A DNA stretch of 7,547 bases from Balneolales bacterium (GCA_022360375.1 JAKSCW010000214.1:1-7547), one strand, 5' to 3'. Counted from the stretch's first letter, positions 1-6,311 are shown. The notes: generated from the sequence alone by a model not told the origin. Numbers and translations are program-made.

Positions 1-383
1 GCTATATCCGGGCGCAGTACATTCAGCTTATCCATATCACGGAAATACGTGTAAGTGTACTTTTCTGCAATGGCCATAGGATCAACCTGTTCAATCCGTG
101 CTTTTTTAGCGAGTTTATCCTCACCGTCGTCACCATCTCCCACCAGGTGCCCCACATCGGTAATATTTTGTACATACTTTACTTTGTAACCCAGGTAGCG
201 CAGATAACGCAGAATCAAATCAAAGGAGACGTAGCTTTTCGCATGCCCTAAATGAGCATCACCATATACCGTGGGGCCACACACATACATTCCAACAAAA
301 GGGGGATTCAGAGGTTCAAATTCTTCTTTGGTACGAGAGAGTGTGTTGTAAACAAATAATTTTGATGAATCCTGTGCGGCCAC
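1..383 (-). CDS. cysS: Cysteinyl-tRNA synthetase, N-terminal part (runs off left edge)
   Basis: Class I aminoacyl-tRNA synthetase that charges tRNA-Cys in the cytoplasm. Only the first 127 codons are in the window; family members are usually about 460-500 residues. The visible part covers the start of the Rossmann catalytic domain. Residues 33-48 carry YVCGPTVYGDAHLGHA, which holds the first zinc-ligand cysteine (Cys35) and the HIGH-type ATP-binding signature (HLGHA). It is followed by the family blocks YVQNITDVGH (about 70-79), GEDKLAKKA (87-95) and the LNVLRPD region (120-126). The only sensible start is GTG at 383-381: no ATG lies between it and the in-frame stop near 438, and it puts the KLFVYNTLSR block at residue 8, as expected. 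No Shine-Dalgarno is close; a GGAG lies about 24 nt upstream, which is too far. It follows cutC on the same strand after 90 nt, so it may be read through from that operon or have its own promoter. The identity is secure; the start is less so. Confidence 0.96.
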   Translation of the reverse strand, partial: MAAQDSSKLFVYNTLSRTKEEFEPLNPPFVGMYVCGPTVYGDAHLGHAKSYVSFDLILRYLRYLGYKVKYVQNITDVGHLVGDGDDGEDKLAKKARIEQVDPMAIAEKYTYTYFRDMDKLNVLRPDI

Positions 384-473
384 TAAACAATGATTTAAGT
401 TTGATATCTCCAGACAAAAGGAGCGTAAAAATACGGTTTAAACGGAAAAAATACTGAGCGTTATTTCGTTTGT

Positions 474-1175
474 TTATTTGGAAAGAACATGAAGAATAGC
501 TTCAATTTTCTCCGGGTCAGGTTCGTACTGATTTCCCATTCCGAATTCGGGTGGTCTGTTCAATTTCTTACGTGCAGTACAATGAAGGGCATCTACCCCG
601 GCACGTATGAATAACGGAGCATTGGATGCATTTACCCCTGAACCAGCCATGATTTGAACTTTTCCTTGCGCGGATTCGACGAGCTGTTGAATAAGGTCGA
701 TGCCCTGTTCCGCTTTTACCTGTTGACCAGATGTCAAAATACGATTTACATCGAGTTCAATAAGCTGTTGCATTGCCTGAACGGGGTTCTGAATTACATC
801 GAAAGCCCGATGGAAAGTAACATCTAAATCGAGGGATTTGCTTTGGTCAATAAGCTGTTTCAATGCGACTTCATCTAAACGGCCCTTTTTGGTCAGTGCC
901 CCGAAAACAACACCTTTTGCGCCATATTTTTTTGCTATTTCGATATTGGAGAGCATAAGCAACAGTTCGTTTGCCGAATACACAAAATCCCCGGCACGAG
1001 GACGAATCATCACATGAACTTCAGGACCTCTTATTTTACAGCAAGCTTCTATCAAAGCCGAGGATGGAGTCAGGCCACCCAAATCTAAAGAAGAACACAA
1101 TTCAACCCTTCTGATACCCAATTCCCGGGCTACGTTCATCTCAGCGATTGATTCAATCGACCACTCCAGGATCAT
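474..1175 (-). CDS. cutC: CutC family TIM-barrel protein (copper homeostasis family)
   Basis: A 233-residue cytoplasmic TIM-barrel protein of the CutC family (E. coli CutC is 248). Family blocks appear in order: RRVELCSSLDLGGLTPS (22-38), VHVMIRPRAGDFVYS (53-67), KGVVFGALTKKG (88-98), VTFHRAFD (119-126), NRILTSGQ (144-151), QIMAGSGV (174-181) and the C-terminal LHCTARK (197-203). CutC was named for copper tolerance in E. coli, but its biochemical activity is not settled, so the copper role is a family label only. I chose ATG at 1175, 2 nt after the TGA stop of the upstream asparaginase, because family proteins begin M-x-L-E. A TTG at 1181 would give two more residues (MS) and overlap that stop as TTGA. 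Either way, translation is probably coupled to the asparaginase gene. The stop is TAA at 476-474. No metal-binding feature beyond the family pattern is visible. Confidence 0.93.
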   Translation of the reverse strand: MILEWSIESIAEMNVARELGIRRVELCSSLDLGGLTPSSALIEACCKIRGPEVHVMIRPRAGDFVYSANELLLMLSNIEIAKKYGAKGVVFGALTKKGRLDEVALKQLIDQSKSLDLDVTFHRAFDVIQNPVQAMQQLIELDVNRILTSGQQVKAEQGIDLIQQLVESAQGKVQIMAGSGVNASNAPLFIRAGVDALHCTARKKLNRPPEFGMGNQYEPDPEKIEAILHVLSK

Positions 1176-1177
1176 AC

Positions 1178-2134
1178 TCAAAGTGAGTAATCAGAATTTA
1201 AATATTCATCCACTTCTGAAGACCGCACTGCATAAGTAAAACCTTTGAGGACGCTGTATCCTCCATATTCACCCTCTTTATTCAAAGCCAGATACCCAAC
1301 CTGAAGGTTAGAAACATCGTCATGCTTTTCGATGATTCGTTCTATTGCTGCTTTACAGGCATCTTGAGGAGACATTCCCGCACGCATCATTTCTACAATA
1401 ATGGCGCTTCCCGCGGTTCGAATAATGGCCTCACCAACACCGGTTCCGCAGGCGGCTCCTACTTCGTTATCTACAAATAAACCTGCCCCAATGATAGGTG
1501 AGTCACCAACTCTGCCATGCATTTTATAGGCCATACCGCTAGTAGTACAGGCGCCGGACAGATTTCCCTGAGAATCTAATGCCAGTGAAGCGATGGTGTC
1601 ATGGTTTTCGATATTTACAACGGGTTTGTATTCCGAACTTTGTAACCACCGCTCCCAGGCCTCTTTAGATTTTTCCGTTAATAATTCCTTCCTTTCAAAC
1701 CCCTGTTCCCGCGCAAATTGATAGGCCCCTTCACCTACAAGCATTACATGGGGCGTTTCTTCCATCACTTTTCGGGCTACAGAAATGGGATGTTCTATAT
1801 TCTGCAGAAAAGCCACAGAACCACACTGATTTTTGTGATTCATGATACAAGCGTCGAGGGTTACGTATCCGTCACGATCCGGGCTTCCACCAACACCAAC
1901 TGTAGTTCCCCGGGGATCAGCTTCTACCACACGTACGCCTTGTTCAACGGCATCAAGTGCAGTTCCGTTTTTTTTCAGGATGTCCCACGAAACAGTGTTG
2001 GCAACTACTCCATGGTCCCACGTTGAAATTACAATGGGTTTGTTTTCTGTTTTCGGATTCGCAATAAGAGGTGAAGCTATTGCTGAAGTTCCTGCAAGTG
2101 CAGTAAGTCTAAGAAAATCTCGTCTGGTTCCCAT
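1178..2134 (-). CDS. Glycosylasparaginase (N4-(beta-N-acetylglucosaminyl)-L-asparaginase), Tat-exported
   Basis: An Ntn-hydrolase that cleaves the amide bond between GlcNAc and asparagine left after N-glycoprotein breakdown. It is made as a precursor that cuts itself to expose an N-terminal threonine. The 318-residue length matches the Flavobacterium enzyme plus a leader. Residues 1-26 form a twin-arginine signal (TRRDFLRL, then a small hydrophobic AL/AG-rich stretch), so it should be exported folded to the periplasm. The mature part starts near residue 32 with IVISTWDHG (substrate-site Trp39). The autocleavage site is NIENHD|T at Asp179-Thr180, which makes Thr180 the nucleophile. The substrate loop HGRVGDSPIIGAG gives Arg208 and Asp211, and GTGVGE lies at 230-235. 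All expected catalytic residues are present, so it should be active. It lies 45 nt after folE and its TGA touches the cutC start. The start is ATG at 2134 behind an A-rich leader without Shine-Dalgarno; the Tat motif directly after it supports this start. A generic type 2 L-asparaginase/isoaspartyl peptidase is less likely given the close match to the glycosylasparaginase blocks. Confidence 0.95.
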   Translation of the reverse strand: MGTRRDFLRLTALAGTSAIASPLIANPKTENKPIVISTWDHGVVANTVSWDILKKNGTALDAVEQGVRVVEADPRGTTVGVGGSPDRDGYVTLDACIMNHKNQCGSVAFLQNIEHPISVARKVMEETPHVMLVGEGAYQFAREQGFERKELLTEKSKEAWERWLQSSEYKPVVNIENHDTIASLALDSQGNLSGACTTSGMAYKMHGRVGDSPIIGAGLFVDNEVGAACGTGVGEAIIRTAGSAIIVEMMRAGMSPQDACKAAIERIIEKHDDVSNLQVGYLALNKEGEYGGYSVLKGFTYAVRSSEVDEYLNSDYSL

Positions 2135-2179
2135 GCTTTTTGGTTTTTTTTCCAGAAGATGGGGATTAGATGGATGATC

Positions 2180-2956
2180 TCAAAGCTGAGTATCTGTTTT
2201 TACAAAATCTATAAACTTTTGCTGCACATCCTTATCCTTGAATGCACCGCGGAATTCGGAAGTTACCGTACTGCTGCTATGATCTTTAATTCCACGGGTA
2301 GAAACACATAAATGTTTGCTGTCTATGAATACTGCCACATCCTCTGTTTCCATAGCCTCAGAAAGAGCATCTGCAATTTGTAAAGTAAGGCGTTCCTGAA
2401 CTTGCGGGCGACGTGCGAAATAGTCTACCAGACGGTTAATTTTTGAAAGTCCAATTACTTTGCCTTTTGAAATATAAGCCACATGGGCTTTTCCTATAAA
2501 GGGGAGAAAGTGATGTTCGCAAAACGAAGTCACTTGAATATTCTTCTCAATCACCATGTCACTGTAATCGTAGCCATTGCTGAAGGTACGTGCTTCCGGG
2601 CGATTTTTGGGATTGAGTCCCTCAAAAATTTCTTTCACATACATTTTGGCTACGCGGTATGGAGTTCCTTTCAGGCTGTCATCGGTTAGGTCCAGCCCCA
2701 GAGTTTCCATAATTTTGGCAAAGTGCTCCTGGATGATTTCTATCTTTTCATTATCAGATAATTCGAAAGCATCTTCACGAAGAGGGGTAAGCTCTCTGGA
2801 TCCAACATGTGCATCACCAAGCTCTTCAATTGTTGTAAGTTCGTGTAAATCTAATTTTTTCAAATCGAGTAAATTGTGATGTGGTAAAGCTGTAGACGAA
2901 ACTTTACGTTGAGAACCGAACCCTAAAAATAAGAGTTCCTGAGCAGAATTGTTCAA
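2180..2956 (-). CDS. folE: GTP cyclohydrolase I
   Basis: Catalyses GTP to 7,8-dihydroneopterin triphosphate, the first step of tetrahydrofolate (and related pterin or queuosine) synthesis, as a cytoplasmic homodecamer. The core starts near residue 67. It contains LGLDLTDDSLKGTPYRVAKM (86-105), SFCEHHFLPFIGKAHVAYI (144-162), SKINRLVDYFARRPQVQERLT (171-191) and KHLCVSTRGI (214-223). The zinc ligands are Cys146, His149 and Cys217, with catalytic His148 and His215; all are present. The first ~65 residues are an extension relative to E. coli FolE. The part from about residue 38 (EELGDAHVGS then TPLREDAFELSD) looks like the segment usual in Bacteroidota FolE, whereas residues 1-37 look unconserved. 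No in-frame ATG exists before Met83, so the start must be non-ATG. TTG at 2956 is the longest form (in-frame TGA 7 codons upstream); TTG at codon 32 (near 2863) is an alternative giving about 227 residues. It heads the minus-strand gene run. Confidence 0.95.
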   Translation of the reverse strand: MNNSAQELLFLGFGSQRKVSSTALPHHNLLDLKKLDLHELTTIEELGDAHVGSRELTPLREDAFELSDNEKIEIIQEHFAKIMETLGLDLTDDSLKGTPYRVAKMYVKEIFEGLNPKNRPEARTFSNGYDYSDMVIEKNIQVTSFCEHHFLPFIGKAHVAYISKGKVIGLSKINRLVDYFARRPQVQERLTLQIADALSEAMETEDVAVFIDSKHLCVSTRGIKDHSSSTVTSEFRGAFKDKDVQQKFIDFVKTDTQL

Positions 2957-2992
2957 TTTTCGTAATAGAATGTGTCAATACCTGGTATTGTC

Positions 2993-3018
2993 GTCATCCT
3001 GAACTTGTTTCAGGATCT
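2993..3018. repeat. REP-like intergenic palindrome
   Basis: A perfect 8-bp inverted repeat, ATCCTGAA at 2996-3003 and TTCAGGAT at 3009-3016, with loop CTTGT, preceded by GTC and followed by CTG. From general knowledge, short palindromes of this type (GTCATCCTGA...TCAGGATCT) recur many times in intergenic regions of diverse bacterial genomes and behave like REP elements. Only one copy is in this window, so dispersal cannot be shown here. It lies between the divergent folE and Dabb genes. It has no T-run, so it is unlikely to be an intrinsic terminator. Confidence 0.6.
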
Positions 3019-3035
3019 GTAGATGAATAAGTTTG
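3005..3035 (+). promoter_or_regulatory. Candidate Bacteroidota-type promoter for the Dabb-Smr-MutS operon
   Basis: TAAGTTTG at 3028-3035 fits the Bacteroidota -7 element TAnnTTTG. A TTG at 3005-3007 fits the -33 element, with a 20-nt spacer inside the usual range. Transcription would begin near 3040, leaving a leader of roughly 15-20 nt before the ATG at 3058. The -33 TTG lies in the loop of the REP-like palindrome. This is a motif match only. Confidence 0.45.
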
Positions 3036-3057
3036 AATTAAAAACCACAGCAAAACT

Positions 3058-3369
3058 ATGATCAAGCACGTCGTTATGTGGAAGCTTCTAGATGAAGCAA
3101 ATGGAAAATCGAAAGCAGAAAACGCAGAAAAAATGAAGGAATTACTGGAAGGAATGCCTCCGTTAATCCCTGAATTGGAATCTGTTGAAGTGGGTGTGCA
3201 AATGTTCGGAGTAGAAAATGATGCACAATGTGATATTTTGCTCATTGCAGAATGCAAAAACGAGGCTAATTTGAGAGCTTACGCAGTTCATCCTGAGCAT
3301 CAGAAAGTAGTGAGCTTTATCAAGAGTGTAGTTTCAGAGCGTCGGGTTATTGACTACGAAACAGAATGA
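3058..3369 (+). CDS. Dabb (stress-responsive alpha/beta-barrel) domain protein
   Basis: A 103-residue small protein made of a single Dabb domain (ferredoxin-like dimeric alpha/beta barrel). Family marks are the N-terminal strand IKHVVMWKL (2-10), with the conserved His4 that begins these proteins, a helix rich in Lys/Glu (18-32), the strand SVEVGVQMF (42-50), the strand CDILLIAECKN (58-68), and the conserved AYAVHPEHQKVVSFIK (74-89). Family members are associated with stress response or small-molecule or polyketide conversion, but the substrate cannot be predicted, and no catalytic residue is clear. The ATG at 3058 opens the domain directly, so the start is firm; the leader is A-rich with no Shine-Dalgarno. 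Its TGA overlaps the ATG of the Smr gene (ATGA at 3366-3369), so it is the first gene of a translationally coupled operon. No functional link between Dabb and Smr/MutS is known to me. Confidence 0.88.
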   Translation: MIKHVVMWKLLDEANGKSKAENAEKMKELLEGMPPLIPELESVEVGVQMFGVENDAQCDILLIAECKNEANLRAYAVHPEHQKVVSFIKSVVSERRVIDYETE

Positions 3370-3653
3370 ATGAGCCAGAACCCATAGAGCTTCCAATTGA
3401 TGGAATCCTTGATCTTCATCATTTCAGTCCAAAGGAAGTCAAGGAGTTAATCCCTGATTACATTGAAGCCTGTTTAGACAAAAAAATCTACTCAATCCGC
3501 ATTATTCATGGAAAAGGGAAGGGGGTTCTAAGACGAACCGTTCATTCTATTCTGGACAAATTGGAAGAAGTCGAATCTTATCGGTTGGCTGATGATCGCA
3601 GCAGCTGGGGAGCTACTTTGGTTGAATTAAAAAAAGTGGATGAAAACTATTAA
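3366..3653 (+). CDS. Stand-alone Smr-domain protein
   Basis: A 95-residue protein that is essentially one Smr domain, the domain found at the C-terminus of MutS2 and in small stand-alone proteins. Smr domains bind or nick nucleic acid; in MutS2 the domain has been linked to recombination suppression and to processing of stalled ribosomes or their mRNA. Visible motifs are LDLHHF (15-20, the LDLH motif, with His18), RIIHGKGKGVLRR (45-57, the HGxGxG/LR motif with His48) and WGATLVELK (81-89). The usual Gly after LDLH is His here; stand-alone members often vary at this place. No transmembrane segment or signal is present. It overlaps the Dabb gene by 4 nt upstream and the MutS-family gene by 14 nt downstream, so the three are co-transcribed and probably made together. 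A role as a partner of the downstream ATPase is inferred from gene order and from the domain pairing in MutS2. Confidence 0.92.
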   Translation: MNEPEPIELPIDGILDLHHFSPKEVKELIPDYIEACLDKKIYSIRIIHGKGKGVLRRTVHSILDKLEEVESYRLADDRSSWGATLVELKKVDENY

Positions 3654-5466
3654 GCTAAAGAAATTACTACTTCGCCATATTGAAAGAATTGACAGGAAAA
3701 TAGCAGAGAAAAAAAAGCTAGAGGGTCAATTTTCAATGCTGAGACTGATCTATTTCATTGTCGCATTAATTACACTGTATCTGTTAAGCAGGCTTTCGAT
3801 CAGTTTTTTATTCATTGTAGCATTAACAGGATTTATTCTTGGGTTTTTTGTCTTGGTAGATCGTCATAATAAGGTGAGTCGTTCTTTAAACAGTTTCAAA
3901 TTTTTGCGGAAAATAAAGGAAGATCACATTGCTAGAATAGATCTTAATTGGGAAAAAATTGATTTTCGAGCAATAAATTATGAAGTAATAGATCACCCGT
4001 TTGCAAATGATCTTGATATCTTGGGAAAGCATTCACTTTCCCAGCTTGTAGATACTTCTATTTATTCAGCAAGTTCAAAGTTATTAATGGATTGGCTTTT
4101 GTCTCCAACTCCCCAAAAAGAAGAAATTTTGAGGAGGCAAGAACAAGTAAAAGAACTGATTCCGTTAACAATTTTCAGAGATAAACTTAGAGTAATCGGC
4201 TTATTAACAACTACTCGAGAATCAGTGGATAGTTGGAGCATTGATGAAATGCTAACTTGGCTGCGGCTACCAAAGAAAAAGAACATCAAGCTACCGTTAT
4301 TTGTTCTGTCGATTCTGTCTGTTCTGAACATTGCATTCTTTATTCTTCTAATGATCGGGAAACTGAATGCACTTCCATTAACGATCAGTTTTGTTAGTTA
4401 CTTATTGATATTCAAATTCAATGGTCACAAAATAAAAGGGGTCTTTGATGCTGCTTTTCAGATAGAACAAATACTAGCTCGGTTCGAGTTATTACTTTTT
4501 CACGTTGAAAGGTTTAGACCAAAAAAAGGGACTGAATTAGAAAAGTTATTAGCGAATTATCAAAACGAAGAGCGTAAGCCTTCTCTTTATATTAGAAAAG
4601 CTCAGAAATTAATGGCAGGAGCTTCTATGCAAGCTAATGAACTATGGCAGGCAGTTGTTAACGCTCTTGTACCTTGGGACTACTATTATGCCATGCGATT
4701 AGAGGAACTAAAGGGAGAGTTAGAGCCAAAACTTACAATCTGGATGGAAACTTTTTATGAGATCGAGGCACTTAACTCATTGGCCAACTTTGCAATGCTT
4801 AATCCAGAATATGCAGTACCAACTTTTGAAAGAGAAGGGAGGAACTTTTTTTCGTCTTTTGGTTTGGGGCATCCTTTAATACCTGAAAATCACCGGGTAA
4901 CCAATGATTTTAAAGTTGAAAAAGGAAAGGATTTATTTTTAGTCACTGGTTCTAATATGGCAGGTAAAAGCACTTTTTTACGAACTGTGGGTATAAATTT
5001 GATACTGGCGTATGCCGGAGCCCCTGTTTGTGCAAAATCGTTGAATACTGATTTGTTTCGAGTATTCACAAGCATAAATGTAGTTGATTCTCTGGATGAT
5101 GGATATTCACATTTTTATGCAGAAGTAAGACGTCTAAAATATCTACTTGATGAACTATCTGAGCAAAATGAATTTCCTCTGTTTTTTATGGTGGATGAGA
5201 TTTACAGGGGAACCAATAATAAGGAACGCCTGATTGGTAGCTCTGCTTTCCTTAACGAAGTTGCCGGAAAAAATGGAATTGGATTGGTTTCATCACACGA
5301 TCTGGAACTTGCGTCACTCGAAAGAGATATCGGACAGCTTGTAAATATCCATTTCGTTGAATCAATAAAAGAAGGAAAAATGCATTTTGAATATAAATTG
5401 AAAGATGGACCTTGCCCAAGTACAAATGCTGTTCAAATTATGAAAATGGAAGGTTTACCGACCTAA
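3640..5466 (+). CDS. Membrane-anchored MutS-family ATPase
   Basis: A 608-residue protein with a C-terminal MutS ATPase domain but no N-terminal mismatch-recognition domain and no C-terminal Smr domain. Residues 1-26 are strongly basic. Two hydrophobic helices follow (about 34-50 and 53-73), then a MutS core/lever-like region (DILGKHSLSQLVDTS 125-139, then WLLSPTPQKEEILRRQEQV 152-170). A second hydrophobic pair lies at about 217-239 and 243-259, then charged helices (265-385). The ATPase has Walker A GSNMAGKST (437-445), the signature-like DSLDDGYSHFYAEV (483-496), Walker B FFMVDE (515-520) and switch His553 in SSHDLELAS. Basic residues flank the membrane helices on one face, which predicts a cytoplasmic ATPase. 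All ATP-binding residues are intact. It is not MutS1 (no mismatch-binding domain) and not ordinary MutS2 (membrane helices, no Smr). The substrate is unknown. The ATG at 3640 lies 14 nt inside the Smr gene. Confidence 0.9.
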   Translation: MKTIKLKKLLLRHIERIDRKIAEKKKLEGQFSMLRLIYFIVALITLYLLSRLSISFLFIVALTGFILGFFVLVDRHNKVSRSLNSFKFLRKIKEDHIARIDLNWEKIDFRAINYEVIDHPFANDLDILGKHSLSQLVDTSIYSASSKLLMDWLLSPTPQKEEILRRQEQVKELIPLTIFRDKLRVIGLLTTTRESVDSWSIDEMLTWLRLPKKKNIKLPLFVLSILSVLNIAFFILLMIGKLNALPLTISFVSYLLIFKFNGHKIKGVFDAAFQIEQILARFELLLFHVERFRPKKGTELEKLLANYQNEERKPSLYIRKAQKLMAGASMQANELWQAVVNALVPWDYYYAMRLEELKGELEPKLTIWMETFYEIEALNSLANFAMLNPEYAVPTFEREGRNFFSSFGLGHPLIPENHRVTNDFKVEKGKDLFLVTGSNMAGKSTFLRTVGINLILAYAGAPVCAKSLNTDLFRVFTSINVVDSLDDGYSHFYAEVRRLKYLLDELSEQNEFPLFFMVDEIYRGTNNKERLIGSSAFLNEVAGKNGIGLVSSHDLELASLERDIGQLVNIHFVESIKEGKMHFEYKLKDGPCPSTNAVQIMKMEGLPT

Positions 5467-5478
5467 TTTATACTTGAA

Positions 5479-6306
5479 TCACTCTTCGTCTAGCTCAAAC
5501 ACTCTTACATAATCAATTTCGAACGTGGCAGGAAAATTATCATCATTAACTCCCTGCAGGCCTCCCCAGTCACCACCAACGGCAAGGTTCAGCAGGAAAA
5601 AATGTGGTTTATCGAACGGCCACTCGTCGTTGGTAGCGTTAGCAACTTTGTTAAAACGAAAGATCACATTCGTTTCCTCTTCCACATAGAATTTGATGTT
5701 ATCTTCTTCCCATAGGATCCCAAAAATATTGAATTCTTCTTCAATATCAGGCAAAGGGACGGCCCCGGATCCCCTGGCGGTTCCATCCCTGTGATTAAAA
5801 GCGCCGGTATGCACGGTGGCATGGAATTCATCAGGAGAATAGCTCACATACTCCATAATATCAATTTCACCGCTTTCCGGCCAGGAGGTCCCGTTTCTTA
5901 TGGCATCGCCAAGCATCCAGATGGCTGGCCATAATCCATTCCCCTTAAGTTCAGGTATCTTTGCACGTATTTCCATTTTATGTCCCGGCCCGAATGACTG
6001 AATGCTTGTTAATCGTGCGGATGTGTAATCCCCCGGATCTTGTCCATCTCCCACTTTGCGTGCAATAATTTTTAAGGTTCCGTCACTCACTACAATATTA
6101 TTGTCACTGGCGGTGTAGTTTTGAAGTTCGTTATTTCCCCAACCATGATCCCCTAATTCAGGAATCCAATTACCTCTATCCCAATCATTGCCGTTGAATT
6201 CGTCGCTCCACACTAATCCATCAATTTCATTTCCGCCACCCGAGCCGGTGCTGTCATCACATGTTAGCAGGAATAAGGGTAAGGATAATAGTAATAGTCT
6301 CTTCAT
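5479..6306 (-). CDS. GH16 beta-glucanase (laminarinase-type) lipoprotein, copy A
   Basis: A 275-residue family 16 glycoside hydrolase, predicted to cut beta-1,3 (or mixed beta-1,3/1,4) glucans such as laminarin with retention of configuration. The lipoprotein signal is MKRLLLLSLPLFLLTC, with lipobox LLTC and Cys16. The residues after Cys (DDSTGSGGG) form an acidic and then glycine-rich tether. Asp-Asp just after Cys resembles the surface-export signals of Bacteroidota lipoproteins, so cell-surface display is plausible. The catalytic motif is SGEIDIMEY with Glu147 nucleophile, Asp149 and Glu152 acid/base, the beta-bulge ExDxxE form typical of laminarinases. Other family blocks are LVWSDEFNG (31-39), HGWGNNELQNYT (54-65), GLWPAIWMLG (124-133), WPFDKPHFFLLNLAVGGDWGG (229-249) and the closing ATFEIDYVRV (260-269). 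The ATG at 6306 lies 5 nt after the stop of its paralogue, so the two form an operon. It converges with the MutS gene, 12 nt apart, with no clear terminator. Exact substrate specificity cannot be read from sequence alone. Confidence 0.93.
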   Translation of the reverse strand: MKRLLLLSLPLFLLTCDDSTGSGGGNEIDGLVWSDEFNGNDWDRGNWIPELGDHGWGNNELQNYTASDNNIVVSDGTLKIIARKVGDGQDPGDYTSARLTSIQSFGPGHKMEIRAKIPELKGNGLWPAIWMLGDAIRNGTSWPESGEIDIMEYVSYSPDEFHATVHTGAFNHRDGTARGSGAVPLPDIEEEFNIFGILWEEDNIKFYVEEETNVIFRFNKVANATNDEWPFDKPHFFLLNLAVGGDWGGLQGVNDDNFPATFEIDYVRVFELDEE

Positions 6307-6311
6307 GATGT

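Noticed and set aside
1718..2177. Open frames on the plus strand opposite the asparaginase gene
   Set aside because: They are antisense to a strongly conserved coding region, resemble no known family, and lack start signals.
3051..3058. CAAAACTA, a minus-strand TAnnTTTG match that could serve folE
   Set aside because: No TTG at the needed distance upstream on that strand, and a single 8-nt degenerate motif is expected by chance in AT-rich DNA.
2994..3257. Minus-strand open frame overlapping the Dabb gene
   Set aside because: Serine-rich, low-complexity translation typical of an antisense shadow; the plus-strand Dabb frame has clear family motifs.
3640..5466. Reading the MutS-family gene as part of an anti-phage defence island
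   Set aside because: No other defence-type gene, integrase, tRNA or mobile element is present, and the flanks are housekeeping or carbohydrate genes.
5440..5500. Possible bidirectional terminator between the converging MutS and GH16 genes
   Set aside because: Only a 4-bp stem (AGGT...ACCT) and no T-run was found; too weak to report.
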